Positions 34,916-43,105 of a DNA stretch of 43,105 bases are shown here, piece by piece. The notes beneath the pieces are model-generated. The model was not told where the DNA came from. It searched no databases and saw only the letters and a program-made list of their open reading frames with translations. Each line of letters begins with the position of its first letter. Positions within the stretch are counted from its first letter, which is position 1. The position numbers and the translations under genes are program-made. The DNA is from Acanthamoeba lenticulata (taxonomy: Eukaryota > Discosea > Longamoebia > Acanthamoebidae): contig NAVB01000347.1 in the NCBI GenBank assembly GCA_002179805.1, positions 1-43,105 of the forward strand, given 5' to 3'.

Positions 34916-37631
34916 ATGAAGGCTTTCCTCTTTGCTTTCTTCGCCCTCTTTGTGGTCTCGGCGCTTGCGCTGGGTACCCCTTCTGAATTCTTTTCGGAGA
35001 GTGATGGGGCTGCCCTGCGGGCGCGCCTCACTGAGCAACTTCAGCGCCGTCAGGGCAATGAATTGCAAGAGGAAGACTTTTACGCTGTTGCGACACTGGC
35101 TACTTTGTCCCCGGCCACTGCCATCCCCCACTCGGATCAGTTGTGCGCTCAAGCATCCGCCCTCCTCGATTCATCGAAGGGTGTTGATGCCAAGGCCACC
35201 CACCGTGCTCTTGGCGTAATTAAGGCGCTCAAGTGTGCGTCACAGCCCTCGGCCGATGCCCTCTCGGCCCTTGGTACCAAGCTGGTGGAATCGGTTCTCG
35301 CCAACAAGCAGGCGCACCTCGCCGATTTGCATGCGGCCCTCGCTGCGCTCCAGCAGATCCAGACCACCGTGGTCCCCAGCGATGTGGCCTCTTCTGTGGC
35401 CAAGCATATCGCCAATTTGATGGAGTCCGAGGGTCTCTTCCGCGCTACCGCCCGCGATGAGGAAGGCAATGCCGGCAACGCTGGCCTCGCCTACCACGCG
35501 CTGGCCCTTCTTAAGCGTGTCGCTAAGCTTGATGCTAAGCCCAAGACGGGAGCCGACGGCAAGCCTGAACCCGTTGATTCCGCCAAGAGGACCGCCCTGA
35601 GCCTCATTAAGAGCGTCGCTGATCCCATCAGCCAGCTGCTGTCTGATGCCGACGAGGAGGACGACCACGTGATCGAATTTGAGGACTCTCAGAACCCCCT
35701 GCGCGCTACTGCCCAGTTCTGGATCGGTGCCGAAGCTCTTGCTCGCAGCGGTGAGACCGTGACTGTCACTGAGGTACTTATTTGATTTTTCGTTTTGGCA
35801 TGTGGTGCACGCACAAATTGCCTTGAATTCTGAACTCCATTGTTTTGCGCAGAGCCAAGTCTCCAAGCTGGCTGAGTATTTCCTTCGTCACAAGCAAGTG
35901 AGCGATGCCATCGACGCCTACCACCTCCTGAGGGCTCTCAAGACCGTGGCCAGCAACACCTGGAAGAAGTCGCCCCTCGTGGTGACCGTCCCCACGAACT
36001 CTATCCTGGCCTCCGCTAAGGGTGATGAGTCCCTTGTCAAGGTAGGCTCTTTTCTTCGCTTCTCACCTCTCAAGTTTCGGACCTCTAGCGCTCATCACCT
36101 CTTGTCAACCTCCTGTGCGTAGGTCCGCGTGACCGACGTCTTCGGCAAGTTCGCCTCCAAGGCCAACGTCTACGTCACCAAGGTCTACTCCTCCATTAAC
36201 GAGAAGAACGTCATTCTCCACAACCAGCAGGCCTCGCCGGTCTCCAACAACGCCGATGAGACCCTCTACTCGTTCAACCTCCTCGCTGCCAAGCCCGACC
36301 AGGGTACGTGTTAGAGTGACCATTACTTCTTGAAGTTGCGTTTCGCTCAATAGACGCTTGTTAATGTACATCGTAGGTCTCTACTCGGTCGATCTGTCCG
36401 TTGCCCCCGAAAGCAAGGACGCTGCCTTCTTCGGTGCCGTTGGCGTCGTGAGGGGCGTCAAGGTCGTCGTCACTGCCGAGCTGTCCGACGTCGCCATCCA
36501 GGTGGTCGATGCCCCCGAGGAGGAGGACCTCGACACCGCCTCCAAGGTCACCTATCCCGCCAAGCTCTCGGAGGTCCTGAAGCCCAACCCGCTCCAGCAC
36601 GTGCTGGTCACCTTCCGCGTCCGGAGCCAGGGCCGCCACCTGCCCGTTCAGCAGGCCTTTGTCGTCTTCCGTCACGAGGAGTCTGGCCACGAGGTTATTC
36701 TCCCCGCTGTCCTCTCGGGCAACAAGTACAAGGTTCACCTGGTACGTCGTATCTTCCACGTCGTCGTTCAGGGCTGGTCATGAGAGCTCAGTCGCTCGTT
36801 CGCATGGTCGTCTGATCGTTTTCTTTCCTTTCCCCGTGTAGAGCCTGCGTGATGCCGGCCGTGCCTTCCAGGGCCGCAGCGGTCAGTACTCTGTGCACCT
36901 CCTTGTCGGTGACGCCTTCATCCACCGCCCCTACTTCTGGCCCATCGCCGACGTTGTCCTCAAGTACGCCACAATCAGTTTTCAGACTTGATCCACGTCA
37001 TCGCTTACCTCCATGTTGTGCCCGTCACAACAGCCTTGGCAAGCAAAAGACTCAGGCCACCACCGAGTCGTCGGAGGTGCTGAAGCCCGAGATTCAGCAC
37101 CAGTTCAGGAAGCCGGAGAAGAGGCCGCCCCCGACCGTCTCGCTCACCTTCACTGCCCTTGTCGTCGGCGTGCCCGTCCTCGTTCTCTTCGTCGGAGTAC
37201 TCTTACCCTTTCCTCTTTATCACATTCACCTCCATCTTGACACTGCTCCTCGAGTGCTCGCTCACGCGCTTGTTCTTTTCTTGTCTTGTAGCTCTTCCTT
37301 GTGGGCGCCAACATCCGCAACTTCCCCCTCTCTGGCACGGGTTTCCTCTCCGCCGTGGGCTTCCTTGCCTGCATCTGTGCCATCATCGGTCTCTACGTGC
37401 TCTACTGGCTCCAGCTGACCATGGTTGAGACTCTGGTGCGCTCCCTCGCCTTCCTCGGCGTCAGCGACATCGTCGTGGTGGTGTGCACGTGGCTCATTTG
37501 GACCTCGTTCTCCATCTGCTCTCTAGGGCTACTTGAGCGTGTTGGGCGTCGTCACTGTGCTCGTCGGCTGGCAGGCTCTCCGCCACAGGCTCTACACCCG
37601 GCTCGCCCAGTCTGGCTTGAAGAAGGACTAA
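34916..37631 (+). CDS. RPN2: Ribophorin II / SWP1 subunit of oligosaccharyltransferase (multi-exon)
   Basis: Non-catalytic subunit of the ER complex that transfers glycans from dolichol to Asn of nascent proteins. The ATG at 34916 opens a cleavable signal peptide (KAFLFAFFALFVVSALALG). A large first exon (to about 35775) encodes an Ala/Leu-rich helical-repeat lumenal domain. Later exons carry the beta-rich region (VRVTDVFGKFASKANVYVTK, GLYSVDLSVAPESKDAAFFG). The strongest signature is near the C-terminus: KPEIQHQFRKPEKRPPPTVS, followed by three membrane helices (LTFTALVVGVPVLVLFVG; GFLSAVGFLACICAIIGLYV; YLSVLGVVTVLVGWQALRHR) and a KKD end typical of ER retrieval. Exon count is about eight. 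A small exon carries the ...TMVETL|GYLSVLG join at about 37434/37527. Length near 700 residues fits the family. Confidence 0.95.
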
Positions 37632-37806
37632 GCCTGACTACTAAAACTACAAGAGGAACGAATTCCGAGAACCCTCCTTCCTTCTCGGTGGTCGTTGCCG
37701 CGCCACCGACTGCCGTTTCCCCGCCGCCAGCTTGTTCCTCTGCCACGTGGCGCTGTTTGTTTGGGTGCATAAAACACGTGTTTCAAATTCTTTTCTTGGT
37801 GTATCG

Positions 37807-37819
37807 TTTCCCGCCAAAA
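37807..37819. promoter_or_regulatory. E2F-like site TTTCCCGCCAAAA
   Basis: TTTCCCGCCAAAA matches the two-sided E2F/DP consensus (TTTSSCGCSAAA). It lies 64 bp upstream of the Borealin-like start codon (37884), in the right place for a proximal promoter element and consistent with S/G2-phase expression. Confidence 0.65.
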
Positions 37820-37883
37820 CCACACGAGCCAAGGCGACCAACAGACCGCTTCCACAACGTGCACGACGAGACAACGCAACAAC

Positions 37884-38284
37884 ATGGCCCATTCCGATGT
37901 TGCTCACAAACGGCCGGCTGCTGTGATGGAGGATAAGGAAAACGTGGAGAACATGCAGATTAACGCCAAGGGCCGTCTCCCTGCGGTTTTGGCTGAATTC
38001 GATATCGAGGGTAAGGGATTTCCAACTCCTGACTTCAACAGCATTCTAACCCTTGTTTCGCAGTTGAATCGCGATGCGAAGCGTTGCGCGTGCAAGCGAG
38101 GGAACTGGAGGCCTCATTCCGCAACCAGCTCATTATTGAGTCTCTCAAGATTCCGCGAGACATTCGCACCATGCCGATGAAGACCTTCACCGAGCAGTAC
38201 GGTGGCGATCTTACTGCGATTGTCGAGGAAGCTCTCCGTAAGCGCTACGAGCACTTGCCTTCCTCGACTCGATCACAGCAGTAA
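37884..38284 (+). CDS. Borealin/Nbl1-like chromosomal passenger complex protein (2 exons)
   Basis: Predicted small subunit of the Aurora B-INCENP-Survivin complex that acts at centromeres and in cytokinesis. Exon 1 (37884-~38010) begins MAHSDVAHKRPAAVMEDKEN and ends AVLAEFDIE. A short intron joins by phase (G|TT = Val) to VESRCEALRVQARELEASFR, then ESLKIPRDIRTMPMKTF. This matches the Borealin N-terminal domain: a FDxEVExR-type start, a long helix, and the block IxxLPxxxRxMxxxxF. About 115 residues suggest an Nbl1-type short form, like the yeast protein, rather than full Borealin. It ends 36 bp from the convergent ALKBH8 gene. Similarity is recognised by motif only, so homology is probable rather than proven. 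Confidence 0.75.
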
Positions 38285-38320
38285 CCGACTTTTTTGTACA
38301 TACACTCTTTCTTTCATCTT

Positions 38321-40748
38321 CTATTTGAAACTCTTTCGCATGAGCGCACACCAGTTTGAGTGTTCGTAGTAGTACTCCACGACCTCACACGGCAGCTCCA
38401 AGCACAGGTCACGCAACTCGCTCTCCTTGAAGAGGTGACAGTAGCGGTTGTACACCACCATCCCTGTCACGCCACCAGCCCCGCAGTGAGATTTTGCTCG
38501 GCCATGATGATGACCGCACGACGATGATGGTGGCGTCGTCACCTTTGCCCGCTTGCTTGTCCTCCTTGGAGGGCGGGATGCACCAGGGCACGAGCACGTC
38601 CTGCTCCGTGAACTTGCGCTTCGAGCTGTCCTCTTGCTCAAGCGCCCACACATAGACCAGCACCCTCCCGCCTGGGGCCAGGTCGTCAACAAGTTGGTTG
38701 TTGAAGCAAGTAGCGTAAGAGGGTGAAGAAGAAGGGGAGGAAGAACTACCGGGTTTGGTGACTCGAAGGAGCTCAGCGAGAGCTCGCAGCCGCCGTTCGC
38801 GAGTGGAGAGGTGGTGGAGGACTGCGATAGAGAGCGCCACGTCGAAGGCGTCGGAGCGGAAGGGCACATGAAGGGCATCCACGAGCGCCGCCTCGAAGCC
38901 CCGCTGAGCGCAGATGGCGACGAGTCCGCCGCTGCGGTCGCCTCCGATGGCGTAGCAGCGCGGGCCGTGGCTGGCCTCGAGGCGATGCACGACGTCCAAG
39001 TAGCGCCCGTTCCCGCAGCCCACGTCGGCCACCAGGGCGCCCTGTTGAATGTAGCGGTTGGACATCACCAAACGAACAGAAGAAGAAGTTGATGGTTTCG
39101 TGGTGTGAACTCACCTCAGGCAGAGACGAGAGAAAGGCTTCAATCCGGGGCCAGGGTTTGAGCCGCGTGAGGTGCCACTTGGGCGCTATGTTGTCGTAGA
39201 CGTCAATCACGTGACGTGCCTCGAAGGCGGGAGCTGGAAACCCCGCCACACATCATACCACGAGGTTGAATACGGATGGCCGGGGCAGCACGAGCCCGTT
39301 GCGCGATTTGTACCGGAGGCCGAGTGAAGGGCGCTGGGCACAGAAAGCTGCTGCGAGTCGCACTCCTGCGGGAAGCCGCAGTCGCATGGCCGGCCGCGCA
39401 CCTTGCGAAAGGTGAACGACACACGTTGGCCTGGCGCGCAGAACCTCCTCATGGTGAGGAAAAGGAAGGATCCTGTGACCACACTCTGGGGAGACAGGCC
39501 TCACGCACCTTCGCGTTTGATGAGCTTCCCGTCGACGCAGTCGAATCGTCTGAACGGGATCGCGTGTCGCCACAGATAGCGCGCCGCGCCTGTGCCGTCG
39601 GGTCGGCTGTCAGGTCTCTCTTCTGCCGTGGACCGAGAGGGCACAGAAAAAGAACGTGCCGGTCATGACAAGGAGCGAGCGCCGCGGGAGGAAGACGGAT
39701 TTGTGCAGCGAGCCGTCAGGCAGCGACATGGTCATCACGCACGAGCTACCGAGCGAGAGGGAGCTGATGCCATCTTCGAATGCTGCATGACGATGAAGAG
39801 CTCAGCATCCTCGGCGTCTCGGCCCGAGAAGAAGAGGCACGCACCCGAGTGTGTGTCGACATGGGCGCCGATGCCTACGCCTTCTTCGTACTCATTTACC
39901 GTGAGTTGATCGCATTCTGGCCACCGCCGCTTCACCACGCCGCTCGCTTCCGCCTCTCCTCCGGCCGCGTTCAACTTGGTCACGACGTCCTGCACGAACG
40001 CGGGCAGGCCGCCCGCTTTTGGTGCACCAAAGTCCCAGAGCCAAGTCAACAGGAAGAAGGCCAGCTGCGATGTGGGCGTGGCGCCACGCACCAAGCGGCC
40101 GGGTGACGTCGACGTTGCGGGTCTTGTAGTCGAAGGCGTAGCCCCAGTGCTGGACCCGCCGACGAGGCAGCTCGTCCCACGGGCCGGGGCGCACGGCCTC
40201 GAGCAGGCGCGCCTCCTCGGCCTCGTCCACAAAGTCGTACAACACGTAGAGGCCCTCGACCTGAGGCAATACGCCTTAGTGAGCCAACGTGTGTGCGGCA
40301 CCTTGCACACCGGACGGACCTCGACGTGCTTCGTGAGGGCCACGTCCTCGGCCTGGGGCCGCTCCGACTGCTTGAGCTCGGCAAACTCGAGGCGGAGGCT
40401 GCGGCCGGCCTTCAGGCCCAGCGCGTCGCGCAGCCGCTCCGGTTGGTGCTGCTGCAGGTCCTCGAGGCGCGACCGGGCGAGCAGGGCCTCGTCCTCCGCG
40501 GCGAAGGTGAGGAACACAAAGGGTCGCGTGTCGTCGGTCCACACGCGTTCGACTTGCCCGAAGACGCCAAAGAAAGCGCGCAGGACGCTCGCTGTGGCCC
40601 CGGTCTGCGGGCCACACCCGACGATGAACAGATGGCGCGTGGGGAAATTGGGATCCTTGGGTCGCACGTACTGCTGTGGCTCGGTCTCGCCCTCTGCGCG
40701 AGTTGTGCGTCCGGCCTTGGTCTTCTTCTTTTTGGTTGCTTCCTCCAT
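38321..40748 (-). CDS. ALKBH8: ALKBH8: RRM-AlkB-tRNA wobble uridine methyltransferase (multi-exon)
   Basis: tRNA-modifying enzyme of wobble uridine 34. The methyltransferase methylates carboxymethyluridine (Trm9 activity) and the AlkB oxygenase hydroxylates the product. The ATG at 40748 precedes a Lys-rich segment and an RRM ([39 protein letters not shown]). The AlkB part has [19 protein letters not shown], the iron-binding pair in [37 protein letters not shown] and [11 protein letters not shown] Cys cluster [12 protein letters not shown] follows. The methyltransferase has [48 protein letters not shown] and [16 protein letters not shown], ending [19 protein letters not shown] at the stop (38321-38323). 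The Cys cluster sits where animal ALKBH8 binds zinc. The domain set is complete in one gene, with several short introns. Confidence 0.95.
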
Positions 40749-40843
40749 CGGGATCGACAATTTAAATTGCTTTTTATTTTATTTTCTTATTTACTATTTG
40801 CCTGATGGCTGAGATGTGAATCCTTTGGCACAAAACTATTTGT

Positions 40844-41539
40844 TCAAAATACAACATCTTGCGTGAAGGCAGATTCGATTTCTCGTCGTGCCTGCGCTTC
40901 CCTCGTCCACTGTGAGGATTCAATGCTAGTTGGTGGTGAGCGTGGGCTTTGCTCGCGCATCTCTTGCTGCAGGCGCCGTCGGTGCTGCTCCTCTCTTCGT
41001 TCACATTCTCGCAAGAGACGCTCATTGTCGAACATCGGCTCCGTTGCTGCTGAGGACGAACTGGCGCATTCAGCCACTTCGCGACAGAGGTCGCGCAAGT
41101 ACTCGTTGCGTTTCCTCGTTACCTCCTCCAGCAACTGCAAAAAGGGTACAGTGAGTTCATCTTCACCGTAGTATCGCAAGTTAGGTAGCCACATACCTCT
41201 TTGTGCAGCCAATTGCTGATGAACACATTGATTTTAGGGTACTCAATGAAGGTGGAACGACAAGCAGGGCATTTGTGATCGGCAAGGTTGAACAAACAGC
41301 CTGCACAGAAGGTGTGACCGCAAGAAATCGTAACCGGCTCGTAGAGCACATCTGTGAAGGTAGAAGGATGAGATTGGCGTGGATGGAAGCTTCAGGTCGA
41401 GAAGTTGCGTACCTAGACAGATCGCGCATTGAGCGGCCGACAACTTCTCTTGACGCTCATCTTGTAGGCGCTGGTACACTCCATTGCAGCAGGCACAAGA
41501 GCAGCTGTGGGTAGTTGTGGTGTTGGTTGTCTTGTCCAT
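40844..41539 (-). CDS. RING-type E3 ubiquitin ligase, small (multi-exon)
   Basis: Predicted ubiquitin ligase. The ATG at 41539 starts MDKTTNTTTTHSCSCACC, an N-terminal Cys-rich patch, then AAQCAICL. After an intron, LYEPVTISCGHTFCAGCLF and HKCPACRSTF complete a C3HC4 RING. FIEYPKINVFISNWLHKE follows. The last exon (~40844-41135) is a charged, probably coiled-coil tail rich in Glu/Arg (LLRECERREEQHRRRLQQEM). The whole protein is about 200 residues. Substrate and partners cannot be told from sequence. The start could lie further upstream, because the frame stays open to 41755, but that extension does not look like protein. The ALKBH8 start lies 95 bp beyond its stop. Confidence 0.8.
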
Positions 41540-41746
41540 TTTTTTGTTGTGGTAACGGTCGCTTGTGGAATGCGGTCGACCTGCTTGAGCTGCTTGGGCT
41601 TCTTGTGTGGCCGTTACGGGAACTGTCGAATGTTTGCCCAAACGAAAGGAATGCGCTTTCTCGAAACTTGCTTTTTTTCGGTTGGTCGGTTGTGTGTTTT
41701 TCTCGTGGCCCAAGAGAGGAAATGAATTGAGAAATAAATAAGACGC

Positions 41747-41754
41747 TGACGTCA
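41747..41754. promoter_or_regulatory. CRE-type palindrome TGACGTCA
   Basis: The perfect 8-bp palindrome TGACGTCA, a CREB/ATF (bZIP) site, lies 208 bp upstream of the RING gene start and 8 bp from the PIG-S stop. A second half-like match, CACGTCAG, follows at about 41758. It may drive the RING gene, but chance occurrence cannot be excluded. Confidence 0.4.
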
Positions 41755-41761
41755 CGCCACG

Positions 41762-43105
41762 TCAGTCCTCCTTGTTCTCCGTTGGCTGGACCGCGGGAAC
41801 CACCACGGCGGCAGGTGGTGCTTGTGCGGCCTTGGCCGCCTGACGTCGTCGCCACCATCGACGTATCCGCTTGGCAATCGCATTTTTGAGTTCAAAGAGA
41901 AGACCCACGACGATCGGGTAGAAGACGGGCAGGAAGTGCGGGATGTAGATGGCTGCCTCGTGTTCGGGCGGGTAGTAGAGGAGGGAGACCATCTCCTTGT
42001 CGAAGAAGGCGTTCTCGGCCTCCCTGAGGCCCTTGAGCGCGAGCTGATGCGCTGCGACGTAGTCGGTGCCGTTCCCGGCTTGGCCCAGGTGGTCCAGCGC
42101 CAGCTGCAGCCTGTCGAGCGCGTCGAGGAGCTTGTTCTTGATGTGGTCGTGGACCACCATGTGGGTCTGCTTCTTCACCAGCTGGCAGAGGGTGAGGATG
42201 CTCGTTTTGGCCTGTTGTTGTTGTTCCCCCACGCCACCCAGAAACCAAGTCAGACGACCACTGCACGCGCGCTCTTCTTTTGCGTGGGTGGGGGCAAGGC
42301 GGGCAACAAACCAACCTTCATGAGGTTTTCGTAGGTGCGCTGACGTAGCATGATGTCGAGCGCCCACTTGGACATTCCCGTGGAAGAGGGGAGGACCTGA
42401 ACGTTGACGTCCTCGCAGCCCTCGCTGACCTGGCGCGCCGTGGCGTTGCTCCGCTTCACGTCGATGGTGGGGAACGATTGGCCGGGGACGCCCAGCAGCT
42501 CGCGCAGCTGCTCGACAAAGACCGACATGGGCCCGTAGAGCTGGGACACCTCCAGGTTGCCGAGGGGCCGCGACGCGCCAGCGGTGGTGTTCTGTTCGGG
42601 AACAGGCGGGTTGAAGATGACGATCCCGCCCGTGCGCTGGATCAGGAAGGCATTGGTGCCCGAGTACGACCCTGCGCAGGGGAGGAGGAGGGGGGAGGAC
42701 AGGTTCAGCAGGAGGCTGAGTTGTTGATGCTGCGCTCATGGAGGCCGCCTACCGTCGTCATAGCGGATGTGCAGAGGCGACTGGTCGGGCGACGGGATGT
42801 AGACCATGAAGTTGAGGGTCGCCTCCGACGTGACTGTGAAGTCTGGAAGGAGGAGGAAGAAGAAGAGGAGCATGAGCAAGGCGTCGTCATGAAAAGAAAG
42901 ATAACTCGAGCCAGCGAAAGCTCATACCCGAGTTCAGGTCGTTGGGGTGCACAAAGTAGGAGAGCATGGCCGGTGTGAAATAGTGGACCCGCGCCTGCTC
43001 GTCGTAGAGCGGCTGCTTGGGCAGCGTCACGTAGTGCAGCACCTGTGCCCCCAAGCACTCTTTTCCATCAGCCCTCCTCCTTGTCCTTGTCTCGCCCCTC
43101 TACCC
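41762..43105 (-). CDS. PIGS: GPI transamidase subunit PIG-S, C-terminal part (partial)
   Basis: Subunit of the ER complex that attaches GPI anchors to proteins. The gene runs off the right edge, so the N-terminus is missing. Exons seen run from about 43059 (QVLHYVTLPKQPLYDEQARV, then HYFTPAMLSYFVHP) through LNFMVYIPSPDQSPLHIRYD, GGIVIFNPPVP and LGNLEVSQLYGPMSVFVEQL. The C-terminal exon has the conserved helical region (LALKGLREAENAFFDKEMVS, LLYYPPEHEAAIYIPHFLPV) and the last membrane helix (FYPIVVGLLFEL), ending in an Arg-rich then Ala/Pro tail at 41762. This arrangement of Phe-rich MVS-LYYP-EH-AIYIP is the family signature. The partner subunits are not in the window. Confidence 0.9.

Overview
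The window looks like a nuclear contig from a free-living amoebozoan, most consistent with Acanthamoeba. Coding DNA is GC-rich, nearly every gene is cut by many short GT-AG introns (often about 55-120 nt, some strikingly AT- or T-rich), genes are packed tightly on both strands, and the gene set (class VII-type MyTH4-FERM myosin, capping protein, ERG2-type sterol isomerase, full-length ALKBH8, Nbl1/Borealin) is amoebozoan-like. The species is inferred from gene style and content, not proven. Gene models were assembled by eye from reading frames and splice signals. Outer ends are usually firm, but many inner exon borders are approximate.

Left part (1-10765): an H2B gene (+) at the edge faces a very large minus-strand gene (847-8755). 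It encodes a PX-PH-zinc finger-AGC kinase of the plant IRE / fungal Rim15 / Greatwall-MAST branch. Next comes F-actin capping protein alpha (-). Middle left (11009-21530): an intron-split GT2-type glycosyltransferase with a signal peptide (+) converges on an F-box/JmjC/UBR-box protein (-). That gene shares a 156-bp divergent promoter with importin-11 (+), which is followed by the ERG2/sigma-1-type sterol isomerase (-).

Middle right (21531-33715): an unexplained 0.8-kb stretch, an HP1-like chromodomain/chromoshadow protein (+), then a roughly 34-exon class VII-type myosin (+) with motor, IQ, charged single helix, MyTH4-FERM, SH3 and a second MyTH4-FERM. Right part (33831-43105): an intronless FkbM-type methyltransferase (+), ribophorin II of oligosaccharyltransferase (+), a small Borealin/Nbl1-like chromosomal passenger protein (+), ALKBH8 (RRM-AlkB-tRNA methyltransferase, -), a RING protein (-), and the 3' part of the GPI-transamidase subunit PIG-S (-).

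This is ordinary eukaryotic gene order, not an operon or a defence island. Two functional themes recur. One is chromatin and cell cycle: H2B, HP1, Borealin, the Greatwall-branch kinase, and E2F-like sites. The other is the ER and secretory pathway: ribophorin II, PIG-S, ERG2, the GT2 enzyme and the FkbM protein. The most unusual items are the PX-PH fusion to the kinase, the JmjC gene whose iron-binding HxD motif is split by an apparent GC-AG intron, and a near-perfect E2F-type site just upstream of the Borealin-like gene. No mobile element, CRISPR array, rRNA or tRNA was recognised.
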